Part shown: one piece after another, positions 25,636 to 36,070 of the stretch
Layout: each line of letters starts with the position of its first letter
How positions within the stretch are numbered: the stretch's first letter is position 1
DNA from: Thalassobius sp050633445
GTDB taxonomy: Bacteria > Pseudomonadota > Alphaproteobacteria > Rhodobacterales > Rhodobacteraceae
Length of the DNA stretch: 64,000 nt
Reading direction: 5' to 3'
NCBI GenBank assembly: GCA_050633445.1
Contig: JBOEGN010000011.1
Coordinates: 16,216 to 80,215 of the forward strand
Notes under the pieces: generated by a model
The model's input: only the letters and a program-made list of their open reading frames with translations
What the model was told of the DNA's origin: nothing
Database searches by the model: none
Made by a program: the position numbers and the translations under genes

Positions 25636-28038
25636 TTACTTGAAATAGGTTGCACTCAGGTCGTTGGACAGCCGTGCCAAGTCGTTGGACAGGCTGATCA
25701 GTTTGCTAGGGGTCATGTCGGCGGCGGCGCTGATGGCCAGATCGGTATGCAGGCGCAATGCCTCTCGCGCCAGAGGTGGCATGCGGCCCGCCTCGTCGAA
25801 ATTGGGCAGGTCTTCCAGCAGTTCGCGCAGGGTCTCTAACTGGAAACGGATCGAGCGGGGGTTGCACCGGTCAAGCGCCAAAAGGTCAACCACACTTTCG
25901 CTACAGGGATCGCCCAGATACCGGCGCTGATGGGTGATCACGCTGTCGCCAAGCTCGATTGCGATGTCTACGCTGCCTTCTGGCGCGTCGGGTTCGGCGA
26001 AATAGGCCAGCGCGCCGGCCATTCCTTGCGCGCGCTCCAGCGACCGCCCGAATTCAAGGAACCGCCACCCGGACGAGCGGTACATGTTGTCCTGCACAAG
26101 CCCGGCAAAACCCGAAAGCATCCGCAACAACGTGTCCATCGCGCGGACGCAATCCTGGCCGGGCTGGGTGTGCCGGCTGAGCCGTGACAGAGTGCGCCGC
26201 AAGTCGCGCAGGGCAATCCATCCATCGACCGAAAACCGGTCGCGCACCTTAGACGCGCAGCTGGTGGCGGCATCAATATGTTCGCTTAGCGTCTCGGGGA
26301 TGCATTCGGTGGGGTCGGTGCCAAATCGCGCGAGGTATTGCTCGATCAGGGCGACCAACACATCAGAGGTCGAGCCGGTTTCCTCGAGCCGCAGATGATA
26401 GGCGCGCAGCAGGCGGATCGTCGCCTCGGTCCGTTCAACATAGCGGCCAAGCCAGTACAGATTATCCGCCGCGCGACTGGGCAGAGGATTCACCGGGCGG
26501 CGTTGCATGGTGTTAGCGGGGGCCAGGGTTTGGGTGTCCACGGGTGCATCCGATACGACCCATACGTCGGATACTGCGCCGCCGCGTTGCATCGTCAAGG
26601 CGGTGGTTTCTCCGCTGAGCCCGATGCGCGCATAGCCCCCCGGCATGATCGACCAACCGTTTGGCGTCCGCGCCATGAACACGCGAACGGTCATCGGACG
26701 GGCTTGCAAACGACCATCTGCATAAGCGGGGGTGGTGGACAGGGTCACGGCCTCTTGTGCGACAAGATTTGCGTTTTCGCGGTCGATCCAATCCGACAAG
26801 GGCCCCGATCCCGGCGCGCGCAGATGTCCGGCCAATGCCTGGATGCTGCTTGCATCAAACGGTAGGCTGGTTGTGAGCGCTGGACCAATCGTCATCCGGT
26901 GGGCGTTGCGGGCAACATAGGCGCGCTCGTCATCTGACCCACACCACCAGGTCGCGATATTGGGCATGTGCAATGGCGTGCCAAAGGCGCTGTCGGCGAT
27001 GCGAGGAATAAAGGCCATCATGGCGCGAGATTCCAGCACACCAGACCCCAGCGCGTTCACCATACGTATGCGTCCGGTTCTGGCCGCATTGACCAGTCCG
27101 GGCGTTCCGATCTGGCTGGTCTCGTCCAGTTCCAGCGGATCGGCAAAACGCGCGTCCAACCGCCGCCACAATAGGCTGACAGGTTTCAATCCATCCACGG
27201 TGCGCACCATTGCCTGGCCATCGCTGACCGTCAGATCTTCGCCCTCCAGCAGCATCAGGCCCAGATAGCGGGCGATATAGACATGTTCGAAATAGGTATC
27301 CGTGCCGGGGCCGGGCGTCAGGATTGCCGGAGGATCGCTCCATTTACCCCCGCGCGCGCCCAGAGCGGTTTGGAAATCGCGAAAGAACCCGGCCAAGCGG
27401 TGAATATTGGCGTTCGCGAACAGGCCGGGAAACACGCGCGAGGTTGCCCGGCGGTTCTCCAACGCAAATCCGGCTCCTGACGGCGCCTGCGTCCTGTCGC
27501 CAAGCACGAACCAGCTGCCATCGGGGTTGCGCCCGATTTCAAACGCCAGGTGATGCAGGAAGTGCCCCGATTGCGGGACGATCCCCATCATCGGACGCAG
27601 CCATTCGGGGTTCTTGGCCAGCAAACTGGCGGGCAGGTGGCCGTTTTTGACCAGCGATTGGTCGCCATAGATGTCGGCGACGATCCGTTCCAGAATGTCT
27701 GCCCGTTGGGTCAGCCCCGCCGCGATCTGATCCCATTCGGACTGCGGCAGCAGCACGGGGATATGGCTAAGAGGCCAGTCACGCTCGTCCGGTGTCTGGT
27801 CCGAATAGCGGCGGAAATACACGCCCGCATCGCGCAGATACTGGTCGCCTCGGGCGATCCGCTCTTCGATCTCGTCACTCGACAGCTCTTGCAATCGCTG
27901 GATCAGCGGGGCCCAGACCGGCCGCATTTGACCGTCGGCGTCAAACAGCTCGTCCGCCGTGCTGTCGGGCACGGTGTACTCGGCCAGAATATCCGCCTTG
28001 GGCTGTGCAGCCATCGCGGCGTTGGGAAGGTCGTCCAT
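25636..28038 (-). CDS. Circularly permuted ATP-grasp fused to alpha-E domain
   Basis: An 800-residue fusion. Residues about 80-480 are a circularly permuted type-1 ATP-grasp domain (IPVLLPQSEWDQIAAGL, VGIVPQSG-like GIVPQSGHFLHHLAFEIG, LGDRTQAPSGAGFALENR). Residues about 500-800 are an alpha-E (DUF403) helical domain (NLYWLGRYVERTEATIRLLRAY). In many bacteria these are two genes. The ATP-grasp part probably forms peptide or amide bonds. The gene sits three bases after the DUF2126 gene and eight before the small transglutaminase, clearly one unit. Confidence 0.87.
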   Translation of the reverse strand: MDDLPNAAMAAQPKADILAEYTVPDSTADELFDADGQMRPVWAPLIQRLQELSSDEIEERIARGDQYLRDAGVYFRRYSDQTPDERDWPLSHIPVLLPQSEWDQIAAGLTQRADILERIVADIYGDQSLVKNGHLPASLLAKNPEWLRPMMGIVPQSGHFLHHLAFEIGRNPDGSWFVLGDRTQAPSGAGFALENRRATSRVFPGLFANANIHRLAGFFRDFQTALGARGGKWSDPPAILTPGPGTDTYFEHVYIARYLGLMLLEGEDLTVSDGQAMVRTVDGLKPVSLLWRRLDARFADPLELDETSQIGTPGLVNAARTGRIRMVNALGSGVLESRAMMAFIPRIADSAFGTPLHMPNIATWWCGSDDERAYVARNAHRMTIGPALTTSLPFDASSIQALAGHLRAPGSGPLSDWIDRENANLVAQEAVTLSTTPAYADGRLQARPMTVRVFMARTPNGWSIMPGGYARIGLSGETTALTMQRGGAVSDVWVVSDAPVDTQTLAPANTMQRRPVNPLPSRAADNLYWLGRYVERTEATIRLLRAYHLRLEETGSTSDVLVALIEQYLARFGTDPTECIPETLSEHIDAATSCASKVRDRFSVDGWIALRDLRRTLSRLSRHTQPGQDCVRAMDTLLRMLSGFAGLVQDNMYRSSGWRFLEFGRSLERAQGMAGALAYFAEPDAPEGSVDIAIELGDSVITHQRRYLGDPCSESVVDLLALDRCNPRSIRFQLETLRELLEDLPNFDEAGRMPPLAREALRLHTDLAISAAADMTPSKLISLSNDLARLSNDLSATYFK

Positions 28039-28041
28039 GGA

Positions 28042-31000
28042 TCAGACACCTGTGGGGCGCCGCAAATCCAGGGTCATGGGGAACTCGGGGTGCGGCGTTT
28101 CGATGGGTGGGACGTAAGAACCTGATGTATGCCCGTTTGCCTGGAACCGCGCAAGCCTGCGGGCCTCGGCCTCGTTTCCGTTGACGGGGAACGTGTCGTA
28201 ACTGCGCCCGCCGGGATGGGCGACGTGATAGACACACCCCCCGATCGAGCGGTTGGACCACGTGTCATAAATATCAAACGTCAGCGGGGCGTTGACCGGC
28301 AGCACCGGGTGCAGGGCCTCGGCTGGTTGCCACGCTTTGAAGCGCACGCCGCCCACAAACGTACCGGATTCCTCGGTCGCCGTCAGGGGGATGCGACGTT
28401 CGTTGCAGGTAACGACATAGCGGTCGGGATTGGGCGTTTGCAGCTTCACTTGCAGCCGCTCGACCGAGCTATCAGTATAGCGCACGGTGCCGCCAATCGC
28501 GCCGGTTTCACCCAGCACGTGCCACGGCTCCAGCGCTTGTTTCAGCTCCAGCGTGTTGCCTTCGTAGGTGACCTCGCCGCAGAAGGGGAAGCGGAACTCG
28601 GCTTGCGCCTTGAACCAGTCGGGGTTCATGTCAAAGCCGTGCTCACCCAGGTCGCGCAGCACATCCATCAGGTCCTGCCACAGGAAATGCGGTAGCATGT
28701 AACGGTCATGCAGAACGGTGCCCCAACGCACGGGTTTTCCCTTGATCGGGGATTTCCACATGCGCGCGATGATGGCGCGGATCAGCAGTTGCTGGGCGAG
28801 GGACATCTTGGCATCCGGCGGCATTTCGAACCCGCGGAATTCGACCAGGCCCAATCGGCCCGTAGGACTATCGGGCGAGTACAGCTTGTCGATGCAGATC
28901 TCGGCGCGGTGAGTGTTGCCGGTCACGTCGATCAGCATGTTGCGCAGCAACCGGTCCACCAGCCAGGGTGGCGGGGCTGCGCCCTCGTCCGGGTTGGGGA
29001 TCTGCGATAGGGCGATTTCCAGCTCGTACAGCGTGTCGTGTCGTGCTTCGTCGATGCGCGGCGCCTGCGAGGTCGGGCCGATGAACAGACCAGAGAATAG
29101 GTAGGACAGGCAGGGATGCCGCTGCCAATACAGGATCAAGGATCGCAGCAAATCGGGCCGCCGCAGGAAGGGGCTGTCCGCTGGCGTGTCGCCCCCAACA
29201 ACCACGTGATTGCCGCCGCCGGTGCCGGTGTGGCGTCCGTCGGTCATGAACTTGTCCGCACCCAGACGGCATTGGCGGGCCTCTTCGTAAATCGCCTGAG
29301 TGGTCGCGACGCATTCATCCCAATTGGCGGCGGGGTGGATGTTCACCTCGATCACACCGGGGTCAGGGGCCACGCGGATCACGTTCAACCGGCTGTCATG
29401 CGGAGGGGCATAGCCCTCGATATGGACGGGCAGGTTCAACTCGGCCGCTGCGGCCTCGGCGGTGGCCAGTAGCTCCAGATAATCCTCAAGCGATTCCGTG
29501 GGCGGCATGAACACGCAAAGCCGCCCGTCGCGCGGTTCCACGGCGATGGCGGTGCGAACTTCGCCGTCTTCGGGGCCGACACCCTGCGCATTGATTTGCT
29601 GATGAGAATCGTCCTGCGCGGATTTCTTGGTTTTCTGCGTGTGGCCGGGCGAAGTTTTGGGGGTCATCCGATTTTTCTCGGCGTCCTCGGCGGCGATCCG
29701 GTCAATTTCGGCCTGAACCGCGTGTTTGCGATCCTCTGAGCCGCCATGAAAATCCGGTAAGTTTGACACGGGCACGGTGGGGTCCGGCGGATAGGTATAG
29801 GGGTATTGCGAGGCCGGAATGAACGGCAAGGTCCCCAGCGGCAGGCGGAACCCGACGGGGCTGTCGCCGGGGATCAGGAACAGGTGACCGCGGCGGGCCT
29901 TCCAGACCTCGGACATCCAGCGCGACGGTTTGCTGGCGCTTTGCCAGCGCTGCACCGGCAGGACATAGCCCGCCGGATCATTCAGGCCGCGGCTGAACAC
30001 ACGCGCCAGACGCGCGCGTTCCTCGGGGTCTTTCAGTTTCGAGTTCTCGGGCGAGACGTTCGAGGGCAGCTGCGCCTCTTTCAAAATCCATTCACCCGGG
30101 TCTTCGAAGGCAGGTTGCGCGCATTCGGGGTCAACGCCCAGCTTGGCGGCAAAGGTCTTCATGAAGGCACCGGCATCTTCGGCGGTCGGGGCCTCGTCTG
30201 CGTCCTCACGCGCGATCAGATCGGGGTTCTTCCAGACAGGTTTGCCGTCCTTGCGCCAATAGAGCGAGAAGGTCCAACGTGGCAGGCTTTCACCCGGATA
30301 CCACTTGCCTTGGCCATAGTGCAGGAACCCACCGGGGGCGAAACGCTTCTGCAACCGGCGGATCAGATCATCGGCCAGCCCACGTTTTTGCGGGCCGACG
30401 GCGTCGGTGTTCCACTCGTCGCTTTCGAAATCGTCGATGGAGACAAACGTGGGCTCGCCACCCATGGTCAGGCGTGCGTCGCCTGCCTCCAGGCTTTCAT
30501 CGACCTTTTTGCCCAGTTTCAGCAGGCCATCCCAGGCGTCATCCGAAAACGGCTTGGTGATGCGCGGATGTTCGGCCACGCGGGTCACGGACATGTCGAA
30601 TTTGAAATCGACCTCGGCATAGCTGGCCATGCCAGAGATTGGCGCGGCGTTGCGATAATGCGGGGTCGCGGCCAGCGGGATGTGGCTTTCGCCCGCCAAC
30701 AGGCCACTGGTCGGGTCCAGCCCAATCCAACCGGCACCGGGGACATAAGCCTCGACCCAGGCGTGCAGATCGGTGAAGTCATGATCCGTCCCCGAGGGGC
30801 CATCCAGCGCCTCGAGGTCCGGTTTCAGCTGGATCAGATAGCCCGAAACGAACCGCGCAGCGATCCCCATATGGCGGAGCACCTGCACCAAAAGCCAGCT
30901 GGAATCGCGACATGACCCCGACCCGGTTTCCAGCGTTTCGTCGGGGGTCTGAACGCCCGGCTCCATCCGAATGGTATAGTTCACCTTGTCCGAGACCATC

Positions 31001-31449
31001 TGGTTCAGCAGCACCAGCTTGTCCACGATCTGCATCTTGTCACGCGGGATCGTGTCCATGAAGGCATCGAAATGATGGCCCGTCTGGATCGGTTTCAGAT
31101 AGATCGACAGGTCCTCGTCGAAATCCAGCGGATAGTCGAAGGGCCAGTGTTCCGCGCTGTCCTCGACGAAGAAATCGAAGGGGTTATAGACGGACATGTC
31201 AGCGGTCAGATCGACCTCGATCTTGAACTCGGTGACTGGTTCGGGGAACACGAACCGTCCCATCCAGTTGCCATACGGATCCTGTTGGTGGTTCACGAAA
31301 TGCGGCTCTGGCCCGACCTTCAGCGAATGCGAGATCACACGCGTGCGCCCATGCGGGGCGGGTCTGAGCCGGATGATCTGAGGGGCCAGTGTGACAGGCC
31401 GGTCGTATTTGTAATGCGTAAGGTGGTGAATGCTTGCGATAATGGCCAT
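28042..31449 (-). CDS. Transglutaminase domain plus DUF2126 protein
   Basis: A 1135-residue protein. Residues 1-280 are a bacterial transglutaminase N-domain plus core with Cys180 (GSGSCRDSSW), His229 (DLHAWVEAY) and Asp245 (GLDPTSG). The remaining 850 residues are DUF2126, with family-like stretches GGEPTFVSIDDF, GQGKWYPGESLPRW, DGRHTGTGGGNHVV and RPDLLRSLILYWQ; the last part may bind nucleotide or metal. It heads the three-gene peptide-tagging set. It lies 114 bases downstream of ureG on the same strand with no visible terminator. Confidence 0.87.
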   Translation of the reverse strand: MAIIASIHHLTHYKYDRPVTLAPQIIRLRPAPHGRTRVISHSLKVGPEPHFVNHQQDPYGNWMGRFVFPEPVTEFKIEVDLTADMSVYNPFDFFVEDSAEHWPFDYPLDFDEDLSIYLKPIQTGHHFDAFMDTIPRDKMQIVDKLVLLNQMVSDKVNYTIRMEPGVQTPDETLETGSGSCRDSSWLLVQVLRHMGIAARFVSGYLIQLKPDLEALDGPSGTDHDFTDLHAWVEAYVPGAGWIGLDPTSGLLAGESHIPLAATPHYRNAAPISGMASYAEVDFKFDMSVTRVAEHPRITKPFSDDAWDGLLKLGKKVDESLEAGDARLTMGGEPTFVSIDDFESDEWNTDAVGPQKRGLADDLIRRLQKRFAPGGFLHYGQGKWYPGESLPRWTFSLYWRKDGKPVWKNPDLIAREDADEAPTAEDAGAFMKTFAAKLGVDPECAQPAFEDPGEWILKEAQLPSNVSPENSKLKDPEERARLARVFSRGLNDPAGYVLPVQRWQSASKPSRWMSEVWKARRGHLFLIPGDSPVGFRLPLGTLPFIPASQYPYTYPPDPTVPVSNLPDFHGGSEDRKHAVQAEIDRIAAEDAEKNRMTPKTSPGHTQKTKKSAQDDSHQQINAQGVGPEDGEVRTAIAVEPRDGRLCVFMPPTESLEDYLELLATAEAAAAELNLPVHIEGYAPPHDSRLNVIRVAPDPGVIEVNIHPAANWDECVATTQAIYEEARQCRLGADKFMTDGRHTGTGGGNHVVVGGDTPADSPFLRRPDLLRSLILYWQRHPCLSYLFSGLFIGPTSQAPRIDEARHDTLYELEIALSQIPNPDEGAAPPPWLVDRLLRNMLIDVTGNTHRAEICIDKLYSPDSPTGRLGLVEFRGFEMPPDAKMSLAQQLLIRAIIARMWKSPIKGKPVRWGTVLHDRYMLPHFLWQDLMDVLRDLGEHGFDMNPDWFKAQAEFRFPFCGEVTYEGNTLELKQALEPWHVLGETGAIGGTVRYTDSSVERLQVKLQTPNPDRYVVTCNERRIPLTATEESGTFVGGVRFKAWQPAEALHPVLPVNAPLTFDIYDTWSNRSIGGCVYHVAHPGGRSYDTFPVNGNEAEARRLARFQANGHTSGSYVPPIETPHPEFPMTLDLRRPTGV

Positions 31450-31563
31450 TGGGTGCCTGTCAGTTAGTGCTGGTACCAGTATGGAACAGCCCGCAGGCGG
31501 GGTCCGTTGGAAACGCCCCAGCTGCGGTATTCGGGGGCGCCCCAGTTCCAGGGTGATGAAAAA

Positions 31564-32187
31564 TCAGGCGGTTTCGACCAGTCCGCCGATCTCTTCGATC
31601 AGGGTGACGATCTGATCCACGCCCTTGCCGTGCCGCAGGGACGCAAAGACAAAGGGTTTGCCCGCCCGCATCCGGGTGGCGTCACGCTCCATCACCTCCA
31701 ACGAGGCCCCCACGTAAGGCGCCAGATCGGTCTTGTTGATGATCAGCACGTCGGATTTGGTGATGGCAGGGCCGCCCTTGCGAGGGATTTCCTCGCCCGC
31801 GGCCACGTCGATGACATACAGCGTCAGATCCGCCAGTTCCGGGCTGAACGTGGCGCTTAGGTTGTCGCCACCGCTTTCGATCAGCACGATTTCCAACTCG
31901 GGATGACGCTGGCGCATCTCGTCCACAGCGGCCAGGTTGATCGAGGCATCCTCGCGGATCGCGGTATGGGGGCAGCCGCCGGTTTCCACGCCGATGATCC
32001 GGTCCTGCGGCAGGACTTGCAGCCGCATCAGCGCTTCGGCGTCCTCTTGGGTGTAGATGTCATTGGTGATCGCGCCGATGGAATACGTGTCGGACAGCGC
32101 CTTGCACAGGTTGGCCGTCAACGTGGTTTTGCCCGCGCCAACGGGGCCACCGATACCGATACGAAGAGGACCGTGAGGAGAGCTCAT
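31564..32187 (-). CDS. ureG: Urease accessory GTPase UreG
   Basis: A 207-residue SIMIBI GTPase that drives nickel delivery to urease. The P-loop is GIGGPVGAGKTTL (residues 10-22), the conserved Cys-Pro-His site is GGCPHTAIREDAS, and the G-specificity motif is INKTDLAPYVG. It overlaps ureF by four bases and ends the recognisable urease genes. Confidence 0.95.
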   Translation of the reverse strand: MSSPHGPLRIGIGGPVGAGKTTLTANLCKALSDTYSIGAITNDIYTQEDAEALMRLQVLPQDRIIGVETGGCPHTAIREDASINLAAVDEMRQRHPELEIVLIESGGDNLSATFSPELADLTLYVIDVAAGEEIPRKGGPAITKSDVLIINKTDLAPYVGASLEVMERDATRMRAGKPFVFASLRHGKGVDQIVTLIEEIGGLVETA

Positions 32188-32822
32188 GAGCGGAAAAGCC
32201 TTGTGTATTGAGTTTCGTGTTTCATCGAGGCGATGTCGGCCAGGATGGTCGTGCCGCCCAGATCGTCCAGCGTCAGGTCAGCGGATTGGCGGGTGATATC
32301 CTCGCACAGGGGGGACAGGGCAGCGATGATCGCCTGCCCCTCGGTCTGGCCCAGCGGCACCAGCCGGATCGCGGCCGAGGTCAGGTTGGACGCAAAACCA
32401 TGCAGATACATCGCGCAGGTCTGGGGCAGGGGGATGCCATGGCGCGCGGCGGCATGGCCCAGGGCGACGGGATAGGTCAGGTTCGGCAGCGCCTCGCCCC
32501 AAATGGCCGTTGTCGTCCGGCAAAAGGCAGCGCCCTGTTGCTCGGTCTCCAACAGACGTTCCGCCGAGGGTGCAAAGGCACGGGCCAGCGCATCGACCTC
32601 GGCCAGATCCGCACCGCGATAGGCAGCGTGCAGCAGAATCGCATCATTGCGCCCGGTCCCATGCCGCAGGATGTCCGTCAGCCAATCCTGAAAACTGATC
32701 GCATCGGTGACCTGCCCCGCCTCGATCGCCCATTCCAACCCGTGGCTATAACTGAACGCCCCCACCGGATAGGCAGGCGACAGCCATTGCGCCAGGGTCA
32801 GGAGATGCCGATCAGTGATCAT
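32184..32822 (-). CDS. ureF: Urease accessory protein UreF
   Basis: A 212-residue all-helical protein that couples UreG GTP hydrolysis to urease activation. The family start is recognised: LLTLAQWLSPAYPVGAFSYSHGLEWA. I use the ATG at 32822, which gives the normal N-terminus and overlaps the ureE end by 11 bases. A start at 32888 would lie inside the His-rich tail of ureE in another frame. No strong ribosome site is seen, so coupling with ureE is likely. Confidence 0.9.
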   Translation of the reverse strand: MITDRHLLTLAQWLSPAYPVGAFSYSHGLEWAIEAGQVTDAISFQDWLTDILRHGTGRNDAILLHAAYRGADLAEVDALARAFAPSAERLLETEQQGAAFCRTTTAIWGEALPNLTYPVALGHAAARHGIPLPQTCAMYLHGFASNLTSAAIRLVPLGQTEGQAIIAALSPLCEDITRQSADLTLDDLGGTTILADIASMKHETQYTRLFRS

Positions 32823-33294
32823 GGCTATGCGTGTGCAGGGTTTTGCCGTGGTCGTGCGAATGGGTGCGTCCATGCCCATAGGCGCCACCTTCGGGCAGAA
32901 AGGGTTCCAGAACCTCGACCACGGTTGCGCTCAGATGGGACAGCATCGCCATGATCACGTGATCGCGCTGGATCAGCAGGCGGGATTCCTCGATCTGGCA
33001 CGGCGTGTGGCGGTTGCCGATATGCCAGGCCAGTCGGGGCAGGTGATCGCCGGTGACTTGCAGCAGCTCCTCAGGGGCAGCCAGCACCTTGATATGCGCG
33101 CCATCCGTCAGCGTGAAGGCGTCGCCCTGATGCAGGTTCTCGGTATGCTCCAGATCGACCAAAAAGGCCGAACCGTCATCCGCAACCAGCCTTTTGCGAC
33201 GTAGAAAACGATCATCATAGGAAAGGGTGCAGGTTTTTGCGGCGTCCTGAACGTCTTCGGCGCGGGTGATGGTGTGGGAGGTGGGCAGTGACAT
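32812..33294 (-). CDS. ureE: Urease nickel metallochaperone UreE
   Basis: A 160-residue nickel chaperone. The peptide-binding N-domain contains LSYDDRFLRRKRLVADDG, and the metal-binding C-domain contains LAWHIGNRHTPCQIEESRLLI. It ends in a His-rich tail (HGRTHSHDHGKTLHTHSHDH) that can hold several nickel ions. It has its own 250-base upstream region rather than touching ureC, so a separate promoter is possible. Confidence 0.94.
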   Translation of the reverse strand: MSLPTSHTITRAEDVQDAAKTCTLSYDDRFLRRKRLVADDGSAFLVDLEHTENLHQGDAFTLTDGAHIKVLAAPEELLQVTGDHLPRLAWHIGNRHTPCQIEESRLLIQRDHVIMAMLSHLSATVVEVLEPFLPEGGAYGHGRTHSHDHGKTLHTHSHDH

Positions 33295-33372
33295 GTGATT
33301 TTCCGAAGTGATTCAGTGATTGTTAAATAGATTGCCCGAGCGTGGAGCCTGCACACAAGACCAGAGGCACCG

Positions 33373-33541
33373 ATGCACGATTTGACCCTGACCCATGAAC
33401 TGGCCGAAATCCGCACCCAGATCGCGCGATTGCAAGAACGCGAGGCTGCGCTGCGCGCCAGTTTGCGCGATCACACGCGCAGTGGCGACCGGCCCGGATG
33501 GCCGATCCAACGAGTTGAGGGCGCGGGCGCTCATGGGGGCC

Positions 33542-33552
<11 letters not shown>
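33373..33552 (+). CDS. Small opposite-strand ORF between ureC and ureE
   Basis: A 59-codon frame starts MHDLTLTHELAEIRTQIARL and continues as an Arg/Glu/Ala-rich helix (QEREAALRASLRDHTRS) before a Gly-rich tail. AGAGG lies five bases before its ATG. It runs against the urease genes and overlaps the ureC stop by 11 bases. The helix looks coiled-coil-like and the codons look coding, but there is no homology evidence. It may be a real small protein or chance. Confidence 0.45.
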
Positions 33553-35251
<1,699 letters not shown>

Positions 35252-35284
35252 AGCGGGATCCTTCGGACGTTTTCAGAGAGGCGC

Positions 35285-35590
35285 TTAAAGCGCGCCCATG
35301 ACCTTTTGATTGAAACCATAGACGGTGCGACCGCCCGAGATCGGGACCAGCGTCACCTCCCGGCGTTGGCCGGGTTCGAAACGCACAGCGGTGCCAGCGG
35401 CGATGTCCAGCCGCATGCCGCGCGCGGCCTCGCGGTCAAAGTCCAGCGCGGGGTTGGTTTCATAGAAATGGTAATGCGAGCCGACCTGCACAGGCCGGTC
35501 GCCGGTATTGGCCACCATCAGGGATACCGGCGTGCTGCCCTCGTTCAGGGTCAGCTCGCCCTCGGCGGGGAACAGCTCGCCGGGGATCAT
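35285..35590 (-). CDS. ureB: Urease beta subunit
   Basis: A 101-residue structural subunit with MIPGELFPAEGELTLNEG at the start and VGSHYHFYETNPALDFDRE in the middle, as in other UreB proteins. I start at the ATG at 35590, the first residue of the family; four more residues are possible from 35602. The start overlaps the stop of the small membrane gene by ATGA, so translation is coupled. Confidence 0.95.
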   Translation of the reverse strand: MIPGELFPAEGELTLNEGSTPVSLMVANTGDRPVQVGSHYHFYETNPALDFDREAARGMRLDIAAGTAVRFEPGQRREVTLVPISGGRTVYGFNQKVMGAL

Positions 35591-35754
35591 TTGCGGCCCC
35601 ATGCGATCATTGCGGCCAGACCAACCGCGACAGAGCCGGCCAGCAGCGGCAGCCAGCTGGCATCATTTGCGTGGGGGTGCAGGTGCATCCCGTCATGGGC
35701 CAGAGCGGGCGAGGCGATCAGGGCGGTCAGAATGGCAGTGGACAGAATTTTCAT
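35587..35754 (-). CDS. 55-residue His-rich small membrane protein between ureA and ureB
   Basis: The frame begins MKILSTAILTALIASPALA, a clear Sec signal peptide. The next stretch, HDGMHLHPHAND, holds four His and two Asp. A single transmembrane segment (LLAGSVAVGLAAMIAW) and GRK end the protein. The mature form would thus place a short metal-binding segment in the periplasm, anchored by one helix. It shares ATGA with ureB and lies 12 bases after ureA, so it is part of the operon. A nickel-related role is inferred from composition and context. Confidence 0.75.
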   Translation of the reverse strand: MKILSTAILTALIASPALAHDGMHLHPHANDASWLPLLAGSVAVGLAAMIAWGRK

Positions 35755-35766
35755 CGCGGGATCCTC

Positions 35767-36069
35767 TTAGCGAATGGGATTGTGGACGGTGACCAGCTTG
35801 GTGCCGTCGGGAAAGGTGGCTTCGACCTGCACTTCGTGGATCATCTCGGGGATGCCCTCCATGCATTGATCGCGGGTGATGACCTGCGCACCGGCGACCA
35901 TCATATCGGCGACGCTGCGCCCGTCGCGGGCGCCTTCGACCACGGCGTCGGTGATCAGGGCGATGGCCTCGGGGTGGTTCAGTTTGACGCCTCGTGACAG
36001 GCGTTTTCGGGCGACCTCGGCAGCCAAAGCGATCAGGAGTTTGTCTTTTTCACGCGGAGTCAGGTTCAT
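35767..36069 (-). CDS. ureA: Urease gamma subunit
   Basis: A 100-residue subunit of normal length, starting MNLTPREKDKLLIALAAEVA and ending FPDGTKLVTVHNPIR, as in the UreA family. It is one base downstream of ureD and is followed by the small membrane protein gene. Confidence 0.97.
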   Translation of the reverse strand: MNLTPREKDKLLIALAAEVARKRLSRGVKLNHPEAIALITDAVVEGARDGRSVADMMVAGAQVITRDQCMEGIPEMIHEVQVEATFPDGTKLVTVHNPIR

Positions 36070-36070
36070 G

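Noticed and set aside
31465..31600. Open frame on the minus strand after ureG with a Trp/Tyr-rich end (PYWYQH)
   Set aside because: There is no ATG, GTG or TTG start in the open part and it overlaps ureG; probably non-coding, although the odd composition was noted.
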